DNA from: Cryobacterium flavum
GTDB lineage: Bacteria; Actinomycetota; Actinomycetes; Actinomycetales; Microbacteriaceae
Assembly: GCF_900103805.1 (NCBI RefSeq)
Contig: NZ_FNIB01000009.1
Coordinates: 1-64,000, forward strand
Length of the DNA stretch: 64,000 bases
Direction: 5' to 3'
Under the pieces are notes generated by a model. That model searched no databases. It had not been told where the DNA came from and saw nothing but the letters and a program-made list of their open reading frames with translations. Below are positions 17,237-24,627 of this stretch, one piece after another (positions within the stretch are counted from its first letter, which is position 1; each line of letters begins with the position of its first letter). A program made the translations under genes and the position numbers.

Positions 17237-17791
17237 TCAATACACCGTTATCGAAATCCGACTTTGGCGTGCTGGCTGGCGTGCTTTGTCCGCTTCGTAT
17301 TTTTCCTTCCAAGCGTCAAACTCCTGAATGGCCTTATCCAAATCAGCGAGCCGGTCCTCTTCGCTTCGGCTTGCCTCCCAGCCGACAGGAAGGAGAAGGT
17401 AGCCGGCTGCATCCCTGTTACCGTTCGCGACAACCTTGGCCGCAGCGCCAATGTTCAAGGCGTATGCCGTCTCGATTGTCCACACCTCGTAGTCGCTGTA
17501 ATTCTTTGAGGATTCGCCAAGATGGGAGCGAATATATTCCGGGTGATAGTCGCCACCCTCGCTCCATGGTTCAGTTTCGCCACTGGTCGCACCCACAGCC
17601 CCCGCTCGAACAGCCGGAACTTCCGAGCCAACCGCCACTGCGGGCCTAGGTCCAGCACTGGGCGACCCCGGAAGATTCCTCTCAGCCGGCACCAGGTTCT
17701 TATGCCTGATACCGGTGCCGACGTCGCCATTTGGTAACCTCACCGCGACACGGACCGGGGTGAGCTTGCTGGTCATTTTGTTTCTTGCCAT
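17237..17791 (-). CDS. Paralogue 1 of a three-gene family, 184 aa
   Basis: Starts at ATG 17791 with AAAGGA upstream. The first 40 residues (SKLTPVRVAVRLPNGDVGTG, then IRHKNLVP) closely match the N-terminal module of the next gene (17945-18736). A Pro/Ala/Ser linker and a charged helical C-terminus follow (ADLDKAIQEFDAWKEKYEAD), possibly coiled coil. No membrane span. The three genes in a row share leader sequences (CAAAGGAA) and appear to be a lineage-specific family. Function unknown. Confidence 0.55.
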   Translation of the reverse strand: MARNKMTSKLTPVRVAVRLPNGDVGTGIRHKNLVPAERNLPGSPSAGPRPAVAVGSEVPAVRAGAVGATSGETEPWSEGGDYHPEYIRSHLGESSKNYSDYEVWTIETAYALNIGAAAKVVANGNRDAAGYLLLPVGWEASRSEEDRLADLDKAIQEFDAWKEKYEADKARQPARQSRISITVY

Positions 17792-17867
17792 TTTGTTGCT
17801 TCCTTTGAACTGTTAAATGGATACTGCTTGGGATAAAATCACCCGCTTTCGCAGGCTTCGGACATAT

Positions 17868-17877
17868 CATGCGCGGC
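17868..17877 (-). promoter_or_regulatory. GCCGCGCATG box
   Basis: A copy of the element's ten-mer, on the minus strand, 76 bases before the ATG at 17791. Here the message would have a leader with an AAAGGA ribosome site. Confidence 0.4.
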
Positions 17878-17902
17878 GGATCTCGGCCTGCGGCCGAAAC
17901 CA

Positions 17903-17935
17903 CGACCGCCGGCAGGAGGTGCGTGCCGGCGGTCG
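17903..17935 (-). terminator. Hairpin after paralogue 2
   Basis: CGACCGCCGGCA and TGCCGGCGGTCG form perfect 12-base arms around a 9-base loop, just after the stop of the gene at 17945. There is no T-tract. Confidence 0.45.
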
Positions 17936-17944
17936 GTTCGGGGA

Positions 17945-18736
17945 TTAGGAGGGGGTCGTCTTGCGAGCGGCCAGCGTTGCTTTGGCGGCGGCCGCGATCT
18001 CAGGAATCGCGTCCTGCGCCAGCAATCGCAGCTCAGCCGTTGTCGACAGGGTGCTCGCTGCGCGGTCGGCTCGATACACCGGCTTGTGGCTCTGTGACTC
18101 CCAGCCGATGTCACCGTGCGGCTCACGGAGTTCGAAGATTTGTTGGCGAAGCTCCAGCGCTTCCCGATCGGCCGGCCACCCCTCCGGCAGGTGATGGGCA
18201 TGGGCATCGAGCAGAAGTTCGAGCTGGCGGGCCTCCGTGAGCGCCGCGACTTTGGCCCGGCTGTCGGTGCGCCGTCGGTTCGGGTAGCCGAGATCCTTCA
18301 ACTCTTTGAACTCGGAGGCGGTCATCGGGGCTTCAGGCTTCTCGGTCTGAAGATCAGTGAGGGCAGCAATCAGAGTGGCGGAGTAGGAGCCTTTGGAGCC
18401 TGCCTTTACCCACGCCTCCATGACCTCATCGAGCTGGGGGTAGCGATCCTGGACGGTGTCCGCGGCCAGGGCTCCGATCAGACGGTGCCCCGGGTTCCGG
18501 CTGTCGGCGAGGATGCGCATGATCGTGACCAGCTCATCGTCCGTGCGGACGTCAAGCGATTGAGTGTTCGCCTGCTCGACGATCTGCTCTCGGGGATCGA
18601 CGGGCTTCGGGCCGGCAGAAGGTGCGCCGGGGGCGGAGGTTGGTGTCAAGTTTTTGTAGCGGGTGCCGAGGGAGGTACCGGAAGCACGGCGGATTTGAAC
18701 TTTTACGGGTGTGAGTCTTGGGTTGTTTTTAACGAT
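17945..18736 (-). CDS. Paralogue 2, fusion of two modules; start codon probably ATC
   Basis: The N-terminal 35 residues (NPRLTPVKVQIRRASGTSLG, then TRYKNLTP) match paralogue 1, and residues about 45-120 (IVEQANTQSLDVRTDDELVT, NPGHRLIGALAADTVQDRYP) match paralogue 3. The matching N-terminus lies upstream of the first TTG (18649), and no ATG, GTG or TTG precedes it in frame. An ATC at 18736 lies 7 bases after AAAGGA, in the same leader context as the other two genes. I therefore place the start there, with TTG 18649 as the alternative. The rest is a charged helical region. Function unknown. Confidence 0.5.
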   Translation of the reverse strand: MVKNNPRLTPVKVQIRRASGTSLGTRYKNLTPTSAPGAPSAGPKPVDPREQIVEQANTQSLDVRTDDELVTIMRILADSRNPGHRLIGALAADTVQDRYPQLDEVMEAWVKAGSKGSYSATLIAALTDLQTEKPEAPMTASEFKELKDLGYPNRRRTDSRAKVAALTEARQLELLLDAHAHHLPEGWPADREALELRQQIFELREPHGDIGWESQSHKPVYRADRAASTLSTTAELRLLAQDAIPEIAAAAKATLAARKTTPS

Positions 18737-18811
18737 GAGCTGTTCCTTTGTTTGATATTCGATGTCAGTCTCGGAATGCGGACGACGGGTGGTGCACCCG
18801 CACGTTGCGGG

Positions 18812-18849
18812 CTTCGCTCCGCGGCTGGGGGAGGGGCCGCGGAGCGAAG
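18812..18849 (-). terminator. Hairpin between paralogues 3 and 2
   Basis: CTTCGCTCCGCGGC and GCCGCGGAGCGAAG are perfect 14-base arms around a 10-base loop, just after the stop of paralogue 3. Confidence 0.5.
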
Positions 18850-18863
18850 GATGGGGCGGTGGG

Positions 18864-19208
18864 TTACGGGGTTAGGCCGTCTCGGCCGCCGGGGGTGGTC
18901 ACCTGGAACTCATGGAGCGCGGCAACCAACGCCGTCGCGTACGAGCCGAGGGGGCCGCCCTTCTTCCAACGCGCCATGTCCGCGCCGAGCTCCGGGAAGC
19001 GCTCCTGGATGGTGTCAGCAGCCAACTTCAAGATGAGGCGGCGCATGGGGTTGCGAGCACTGTTGAGCACTTGCACGATGACGACGAGCTCAACCGTGGT
19101 CCTACGGTCGAGCGATTCGGCTTTGGCCTGCTTGACGATGAACTCGGCGGTTGGCTTTGCTTTGCGAATTGCGATGATGATTCCTTTGAACGGTGATGTG
19201 AAACGCAC
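18864..19208 (-). CDS. Paralogue 3, 114 aa
   Basis: Residues 20-105 share the pattern IV-QA---SLD-RT--ELV-I and RNP--RLI--LAADT-Q-R-P with paralogue 2 and end in a GSY---L-AAL segment. The ATG at 19208 lies upstream of an AAAGGA that would suit a start further in (ATC near 19178), so the N-terminus is uncertain. It is a soluble helical protein of unknown function and the first of three related genes on this strand. Confidence 0.5.
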   Translation of the reverse strand: MRFTSPFKGIIIAIRKAKPTAEFIVKQAKAESLDRRTTVELVVIVQVLNSARNPMRRLILKLAADTIQERFPELGADMARWKKGGPLGSYATALVAALHEFQVTTPGGRDGLTP

Positions 19209-19257
19209 TCGGCGAATGCGTTGTGAGACAGCGGCCGATTGCGGGCTGCAGGAGGAC

Positions 19258-19267
19258 TATGCGCGGC
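19258..19267 (-). promoter_or_regulatory. GCCGCGCATA box
   Basis: A one-base variant of the element's ten-mer, 49 bases before the ATG of paralogue 3, preceded by TTTGT. Likely promoter for the three-gene family. Confidence 0.4.
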
Positions 19268-19366
19268 ACAAACGGGAGGTGCAGATTTTGGTTGGCGGTG
19301 GGGGTGCTGGACGTGTGGCGGGTCGAAGGGCGGACAGATGCTTCGGCGGCTTCTGAAGCTCGGCGG

Positions 19367-20158
19367 TCAGCCTCCGATCGGGTAAAAGCCGGTGCTGTCT
19401 TCCCACGATTCGGCGGTGACACCAGAGAACGTGAGCGCATAGTAGTTGGCGTCCCAGTCGCGAGAGTTTCCCCAGTTCCCCTGGATTATCCAACTGCCCC
19501 CGTTAGCACTCCATGTCTCTTGCGTTTCATCATCATTCGTCTTGAACGCGGCCACGGTTACGTATGTTCGGAGGTCGCGATCGGTAACGGTTCCTCCTGG
19601 CACCTCATGTTGGCCACGGTCTGGATCGTTGAAAATTTCAGGCGGCAGCTGGCCGCCGGTGACTTTCATGTACGCGACGATCTGGCTTCCTACTCTTTGA
19701 ACTTCGGCAGCTACTAGAGCGTCTCGATCCTCTGTCACCGCTTCTACACAGGTACTGGTCCCACCTTCTCGAATCTCTCGGCTTGAGCTGTCAGCCCAGA
19801 AGGTGCGCCCGGTCTTACTGGTGGAGCTGGTGAAATAGCAGTTGTCGCCGGCAATAACTTTTACGTACACGTTTTCCTGTAGGAGCCCATAATCACTGAG
19901 CCCTTTAGCGGTCTGATATTTGGCAGCTCCTGATTCGGTGCTTTGTGCATAGGTGACGGATTCGGCACTGTGCACAGCATCGAGCTGAGCCTTAGCCGCA
20001 CGATCCTGCGCCCACGGAATAACCGCAAACACGACGGCGGCGATGATTCCGGCGACAGCGCCAGCTACCAGAACTCCGACCATGATCGACGCCAGGTCAA
20101 CGGCGCCATCCGCGTTCCGCAGCCCCGGGCCGCCCAATCTTTTCGACCCGATCTTCAT
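19367..20158 (-). CDS. Pilin-like exported protein, 263 aa
   Basis: The ATG at 20158 overlaps the previous stop (ATGA) and is preceded by AAAGGAAAG. A short basic, Gly-rich leader (KRLGGPGLRNADGAVDLA) is followed by a long hydrophobic stretch (MVGVLVAGAVAGIIAAVVFA) and then a helical stem (AQDRAAKAQLDAVHSAE). This resembles type IV pilins and pseudopilins, though the classic cleavage pattern (G then F/M, E at +5) is not clear. The outer domain is beta-rich with two cysteines near residues 105 and 140. It is probably a surface or transfer-apparatus protein. Confidence 0.55.
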   Translation of the reverse strand: MKIGSKRLGGPGLRNADGAVDLASIMVGVLVAGAVAGIIAAVVFAVIPWAQDRAAKAQLDAVHSAESVTYAQSTESGAAKYQTAKGLSDYGLLQENVYVKVIAGDNCYFTSSTSKTGRTFWADSSSREIREGGTSTCVEAVTEDRDALVAAEVQRVGSQIVAYMKVTGGQLPPEIFNDPDRGQHEVPGGTVTDRDLRTYVTVAAFKTNDDETQETWSANGGSWIIQGNWGNSRDWDANYYALTFSGVTAESWEDSTGFYPIGG

Positions 20159-20640
20159 TTGCTTTCCTTTTCGTTGTGCATGTCGTCCATCAGGCCGAGG
20201 ATCCAGGCGGGGGTCTTTTCTTGAGGGGTGCAGAGGGGGTCTGGGGAAGTCGATTCGGCCGCGTAAACGTAGGCGGGGGCGCCGGTAGTCGGGTCGGTGG
20301 TGATCACGACGTCGAACTCGGTCCACGCTCGGCTGGAGGTCGTCTCTTCTGGCCACGTGGACTCCACGAAGGTTTTCGCGCAAATCACCGAGGCGACGGT
20401 GACCGTCGCTTTGACGCCTAGAGGCGCGCCCCAGTGGTCAGTCGCCCAAGCTTTGGCGGCGGTTTGGAGGACGGAGGGTGGGGGAGTGGCTTCGGCGAGC
20501 GTTGCTGCCGTGGCTTCGGCGGCGGCCTCATGGATGCCAGCGAAGCCGCTAATCGAGACCGTGCCAAGGGTTACGGCGAGAAGGCCGCAGGCAGCCGCGG
20601 TCATCAAGCGCCACGCGCGTACATCTGGATGTTCTTTCAT
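20155..20640 (-). CDS. Exported or single-span protein, 161 aa
   Basis: From ATG 20640 there is a short cytoplasmic N-terminus, one hydrophobic segment (LMTAAACGLLAVTLGTVSIS) and an outer domain of about 120 residues with two cysteines (VICAK, DPLCTP). It overlaps the pilin-like gene downstream by ATGA, so the two are co-translated. A TTG at 20682, close to the predicted transcription start, is an alternative start. This is probably the outer partner of the pilin-like protein. Family not recognised. Confidence 0.5.
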   Translation of the reverse strand: MKEHPDVRAWRLMTAAACGLLAVTLGTVSISGFAGIHEAAAEATAATLAEATPPPSVLQTAAKAWATDHWGAPLGVKATVTVASVICAKTFVESTWPEETTSSRAWTEFDVVITTDPTTGAPAYVYAAESTSPDPLCTPQEKTPAWILGLMDDMHNEKESK

Positions 20641-20680
20641 TTGGTGTTCCGATCCCGTTCGGCCGTTTCGTTCCGGCCGC

Positions 20681-20721
20681 AATAGATATGTGTGCGGCGG
20701 AAACGGGGACCGGGCAAATTG
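20681..20721 (-). promoter_or_regulatory. Element promoter, CAATTT-N17-GCCGCACACA
   Basis: On the minus strand CAATTT (20721-20716), exactly 17 bases, then GCCGCACACA (20698-20689) and TATC. It drives the exported pair at 19367-20640. Confidence 0.6.
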
Positions 20722-20767
20722 GTCGGAAGACGGGCTCGGATCGCCTGAAAATGGCCCGAAATGATCA

Positions 20768-20790
20768 AAATGACCCCCGAAGTGGGGGTA
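20768..20790 (+). promoter_or_regulatory. Palindrome shared with 5808-5830, possible operator
   Basis: ACCCCC-GAAG-TGGGGGT, 22 of 23 bases the same as the site upstream of the sigma-like pair. It lies two bases before the -35 box at 20793, a position suited to an activator or repressor. Confidence 0.45.
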
Positions 20791-20792
20791 CG

Positions 20793-20833
20793 TGAGTTCG
20801 GTTTTTCGGGTGGGGGCCGCACACGTACTCAGT
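20793..20833 (+). promoter_or_regulatory. Element promoter, TGAGTT-N17-GCCGCACACG
   Basis: TGAGTT (20793-20798), 17 bases including TTTTTCGGGT, then GCCGCACACG (20816-20825). It also shares the TTTTTCGGGT string with the promoters at 22198 and 27373. Confidence 0.55.
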
Positions 20834-20875
20834 AGAAGGCCACCTCCGGTGGCCTCTTATGCAAGGGATCGAACC

Positions 20876-21100
20876 ATGGAAACCATCACTACGACCATCG
20901 CCACGTTGAAACTGGATCAGGCGGCGCTCCTCAACGCGAAAGCGACAGCAGCCTCGAACGACGAGTACCTGCGAATCACCGCGGCTATCGCCGAATTCGA
21001 ACGAGTTCTCGCTCAAGGGGAGGTGCCGAGCTTGTTCCGTGTTCGTCAGGTACGCCGCTTCTCACGCCTCTTCGGCGGCCGTTTCGCGGTTGCGGCCTAA
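20876..21100 (+). CDS. Hypothetical protein, 74 aa
   Basis: A small helical protein starting at ATG 20876 with AAGGG upstream. The first 50 residues form an amphipathic helix pair (LDQAALLNAKATAASNDEYL), followed by a basic tail (FRVRQVRRFSRLFGGRF) that could touch nucleic acid or membrane. It has a clear element promoter and a possible operator upstream. Function unknown. Confidence 0.5.
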   Translation: METITTTIATLKLDQAALLNAKATAASNDEYLRITAAIAEFERVLAQGEVPSLFRVRQVRRFSRLFGGRFAVAA

Positions 21101-21128
21101 GCGACCGGGACGATAGAGGACAGCGAAT

Positions 21129-21536
21129 ATGACAATCACACAGCCAGCACATGCTACCGAGATCCGCGCACGCTACCGTCTGCAGGAGCAGATTCTGACC
21201 CGTTTTGACTTTGGGCCGTGCCCGGACGGTGGACCAATGCCGCGCGAGAAGTACTCCAGGGCCATCTACGCGTGGAGAGTCAACGTGAGCGCCGCCGTCG
21301 ATTTCTACGGCTCTGAGGCCGGCCGCGCAGCGTGGGCTTTGGCTGACGAGCGGCTCGACGCGGATCTTTTCGATGCGTGGGAGGAAGTGCGACGTCGTCG
21401 GAACCTGAGGTCATATTCGATCGTGCGGGATCAGACAAAGCCAAGTGAGGCGCTCGTTAAGGCTTATGGCGCCCGGGTGAAGGCAGCGGGTGGTGGGTGG
21501 CCGGTCCGGCCGGCGGAACCAGCCAGCTTGAGTTAA
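21129..21536 (+). CDS. Hypothetical protein, 135 aa
   Basis: A soluble helical protein, 28 bases after the previous stop and followed by a terminator, so the two form a short operon. It is rich in Arg, Glu and Trp (RAAWALADERLDADLFDAWE). No motif is recognised. It lies just before the putative origin, so a link with replication control is possible but unproven. Confidence 0.5.
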   Translation: MTITQPAHATEIRARYRLQEQILTRFDFGPCPDGGPMPREKYSRAIYAWRVNVSAAVDFYGSEAGRAAWALADERLDADLFDAWEEVRRRRNLRSYSIVRDQTKPSEALVKAYGARVKAAGGGWPVRPAEPASLS

Positions 21537-21551
21537 ACCTGGGTTGAAGTG

Positions 21552-21584
21552 AGCGGTCCGTGCCTTGGGTGCGGGCCGCTTTTT
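21552..21584 (+). terminator. Rho-independent terminator
   Basis: AGCGGTCCG pairs with CGGGCCGCT, followed by TTTTT. It ends the two-gene operon before the origin region. Confidence 0.65.
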
Positions 21585-22203
21585 CGTTTGCGGGCGGGCG
21601 ATCTTGACGGTCGACGATGACCGTCGGCAGTCTTGTTTGCGACATCTGAATTGAGGGGGTGTCTCAAGCGACGTTGCCGGGGAGCCGCAGACGCCGGTGT
21701 AAAGCGTTGTGTTGCAACGTCGGGGCGACTGCTGCACTCCTCTCTATAGGGGCACTCACGGCAGCGTGGTAGCGCGCCAGGACCGATCGTGACAGTGGGG
21801 TCGGTCGAGAAGCTGTTCGGAAGTTCCAGGCAACGGCGGATCGTAGTGAACCGGACCGCAAAACGCCGCCTACTTCGCCTATCTCGTACCGGTTGAAATA
21901 CGGAGCATCCCGAGATCCCTTTGTTTCATTGGGATCCGCAGCCTATTTCGCCTATTTCACTATTTCAGCCGCGGGGGGGGCATGTATGTATGTCTGTCTG
22001 TTTTTGGGGAGAGCACACATCTCTATGGGTGGGTCACACCCTCCTATTGATATATCTGTTTTTATGAAATAGAGAGAGAGAGAGAGAAAGGCCCTACAGC
22101 CCAGTAAAACAAAGGGATCCACTATTTCATCCTTATTTCAGATTCGGGCCACTATTTCAGATTTGGCCTCTTATTTCAGATTATTGGTGGTTTTCGCCTC
22201 TTT
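21585..22203. other. Putative replication origin with iterons
   Basis: A gene-free, locally AT-richer stretch directly before the primase/helicase gene. It holds repeated CTATTTCA, TTATTTCAGAT and related copies (21942, 21952, 21960, 22122, 22133, 22152, 22170). A perfect 13-bp inverted repeat, GATCCCTTTGTTT at 21914-21926 and AAACAAAGGGATC at 22107-22119, brackets about 180 bases with tetranucleotide, GA and G8 runs (21972-22087). Iterons next to a replication gene are typical of plasmid origins. The assignment is inferred. Confidence 0.5.
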
Positions 22204-22238
22204 TTCGGGTCCGGCCCGGCGCCGTCTATGTACAGGCC
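22198..22238 (+). promoter_or_regulatory. Element promoter, CTCTTT-N17-GCCGTCTATG
   Basis: CTCTTT (22198-22203), 17 bases, then GCCGTCTATG (22221-22230). Sixteen bases around the -35 box (TTTTTCGGGT region) and the -10 block are nearly the same as at 27373. It drives the replication genes. Confidence 0.6.
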
Positions 22239-22275
22239 TCCACACGTAGAGGCCCCCAGGTCCTCGGAGGATCAC

Positions 22276-24624
22276 ATGGAATCTGCAGAACTGGCCACGG
22301 CAGCGTCGGTCTTAATCACCGAAGGGCACAAGGTGCTGGCCGCGCACGTTGAGACGGTTTTGATCGTCGCCGGCGCGACCAGCTGGGAGATGGCGGTCGA
22401 AGCGAACGTAGTGGGCACTGTCATCGCCGGGATTCAGAGCCCGGCTGAGTGGGTCTCCCAGGTGACGAAAGCCCCGCACCGCGAGTTGGAAGTACTTGTG
22501 CGTCGCGACCGTAAATCGAACGTGGTCTTGGCCCTGGGTGCCACTGAAACCGATTCCGAAGTTTTCGATCAAGCCAAGGCCCTTGCCGCCCACCTACTCC
22601 GCATCGGTGCCGCGTCCGTAAAGTTCATCAAGCTCGACTTCTTCACCCTGGATGCAATGCTCGCCTCGCGCCCAGAATCGGAGCAAGGCCCGTACCTCGA
22701 AGCGCTAATTGCTGATGCCGCCGACAAACTAGGTGCCCGGCCCAAAGCGACCGTCGCTGAGAAGGTTGCGCCGGCGAGCATTGCTCCGACTGTCGACACG
22801 GAGATGGGACGCACCTACATCCCGCGTGGTGACGCACCTCCGCTCGTCATCATGGAAGCTGCCGCACGGCGACTCCGCACCCACTCGGTCATTGACGACC
22901 TGCGCGACCCCCGCGGGATCAATGCCGAATTCACCCACGACCTCGAGATTTCGGTGATGACCGCTTCTGGGCTCGGGGTTTATGAGGTGCCGGGCGTCCG
23001 CGATGCTGACCTGGTTCTGCCGCGCAAGTGGTTGAACCGAATCCCTCAAGGCACCTCTATTGTCGTTGCTACGGACGCCTGGATTGGAAAGGCCATTGAT
23101 GCTTCAATCCGCGCCCACCGTGCGGACGAGGTTATTGAGAGTCCGGTTCTCAAGCGCACTGGTTGGAAGCAGGTTGACGGTACCTGGGGCTTCCTCACCA
23201 CCTCGGGCTTCATGACTTCGCAAGGCCTCACCAATCGGGCGCACTCCCAGCTTGCGACGGCGTACAACATGATCGCCCTCAACGACCTCTCCGGTCTCAC
23301 GATCGACGATGAACGAGCCGCGGCCGCGAACACGCAAGCCATAGCAGCCGAACTCACCGACACCAACTTTTGGGCTGGCGTGTGGGGCCCAACGATCTGG
23401 AGCGCGGCTGGTATGGGCGTCGGGGCCGTCCCGTTCGTCGCTGGCCACCACGGCTGCGGCAAAACGACAATGGTTCAGGGCCTGACCGCCCACATTTCCG
23501 CGGCTTTCGCCCCCTCGGGTAAACCGATGGGCATCATTGACGGCTCGGTTCCGAACGTCGGCCGCATGGGCGCGGGCTTAGATGGGCTCATCGTAGCTAT
23601 TGACGACTCACGGAAGCGCACCTCCACGCACGGCAATGAGGATCAGGAGAAGGCGCTCGAGCGCCTGGTTCGTGCGGGCTATGGCGGCGGTAGCGCTCGC
23701 CACTCCGTTTCCATGAAGAACACTCAGACGGGGGAGTGGGAACTGGGTGTTCCTGATCTATCCTCGCCGACGGTCGTCATGGTGGGCGAGCAAATCCCCG
23801 ATGCCGAAGAACTTGATAGCTCCCGAGAGCGCCTGTACCCGATCGTCATCGAGCCTGGATTCAACATTTTCCGCTCGGGCAACTCCGAAGTTTACGAATC
23901 GCTCGCCAACAGTGGTCTACCTGCCATCGCGCTCGCTGCCTTCATCCGATGGGTCGCCGCTCGCATCGAAGAGGAGGGAATGGATGCATGGCGTGCCCGC
24001 TGGGCCAAGTCCCGCGTCGCCGCAATCGCTCTACTTGAGGACCTTCCGGTTTCCCGGCGCGTTCGGGAGGTTGCAGCGCTCGTCACGGCCGGGAACCTGA
24101 TCTGGTTTGAGTACCTGCGTCATCTTGCTGTCATCACAGTCGAGGAGCAAAAGGTGTTGGTCCTCGCTGTTCACCACGCCGTCAGGAAGACAGCCCTTTT
24201 CCACGGCACGACGAACGTGACGAGGGGCGAGAAGCCCAGCTGGGAGTCGCTCCTTGATGCGCTCCGAGCTGCGGTTGCGGGGTCTCAAGCGTACGTCCAG
24301 ATCGACAAAGCTGCCCCGATCAAGGACACGGAGGGGCTGGTGATCGCCTTCGACGAGCGTAAGAAGCTGCTCGGTGTTCGCCGTGCTGGCCGCGGCGACA
24401 ACGTTGAGTTCCTCGCGTTCCAGGCGCGGGATGCAGCCGCTATCCTTCGCATGGAACCGCGCTACCGAACGATCACGGACCAGGCAATCATCACGGCATT
24501 TGCACCGGTCGCCATCGTTGATTCGGGCCACAAGCAGAAGGTCGTCCGTATCAACTCGCTCAACGTCAAGTGCATCGCTGTCCCATGGTCGACGTTTGCT
24601 CCGACCGAAACTGAGGGTGAGTAG
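22276..24624 (+). CDS. Primase/helicase-like replication protein, 782 aa
   Basis: Starts at ATG 22276 with a GGAGG ribosome site. The N-terminal 170 residues have a TOPRIM-like feel (VVLALGATETDSEVFDQAKA, then an FIKLDFFTLD segment), although I cannot identify the full catalytic set. The centre is a P-loop ATPase with Walker A GHHGCGKTT at 390-398 and an acidic strand GLIVAIDDS, as in helicase domains of plasmid and phage primase-helicases (D5/DUF927-type). The C-terminal 200 residues are unassigned. Immediately downstream lies a DNA polymerase, upstream a putative origin, so this is probably the initiator or replicative helicase-primase of the element. Confidence 0.65.
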   Translation: MESAELATAASVLITEGHKVLAAHVETVLIVAGATSWEMAVEANVVGTVIAGIQSPAEWVSQVTKAPHRELEVLVRRDRKSNVVLALGATETDSEVFDQAKALAAHLLRIGAASVKFIKLDFFTLDAMLASRPESEQGPYLEALIADAADKLGARPKATVAEKVAPASIAPTVDTEMGRTYIPRGDAPPLVIMEAAARRLRTHSVIDDLRDPRGINAEFTHDLEISVMTASGLGVYEVPGVRDADLVLPRKWLNRIPQGTSIVVATDAWIGKAIDASIRAHRADEVIESPVLKRTGWKQVDGTWGFLTTSGFMTSQGLTNRAHSQLATAYNMIALNDLSGLTIDDERAAAANTQAIAAELTDTNFWAGVWGPTIWSAAGMGVGAVPFVAGHHGCGKTTMVQGLTAHISAAFAPSGKPMGIIDGSVPNVGRMGAGLDGLIVAIDDSRKRTSTHGNEDQEKALERLVRAGYGGGSARHSVSMKNTQTGEWELGVPDLSSPTVVMVGEQIPDAEELDSSRERLYPIVIEPGFNIFRSGNSEVYESLANSGLPAIALAAFIRWVAARIEEEGMDAWRARWAKSRVAAIALLEDLPVSRRVREVAALVTAGNLIWFEYLRHLAVITVEEQKVLVLAVHHAVRKTALFHGTTNVTRGEKPSWESLLDALRAAVAGSQAYVQIDKAAPIKDTEGLVIAFDERKKLLGVRRAGRGDNVEFLAFQARDAAAILRMEPRYRTITDQAIITAFAPVAIVDSGHKQKVVRINSLNVKCIAVPWSTFAPTETEGE

Positions 24625-24627
24625 CTG

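Noticed and set aside
18116..19036. 306-codon frame on the plus strand across the paralogue family
   Set aside because: It is antisense to paralogues 2 and 3, which support each other by mutual similarity. It has no ribosome site or recognisable domain.
21941..22180. Possible CRISPR-like array in the repeat region before the replication genes
   Set aside because: The repeats are only 8-12 bases, irregularly spaced and imperfect; no cas genes are near. Iterons fit better.
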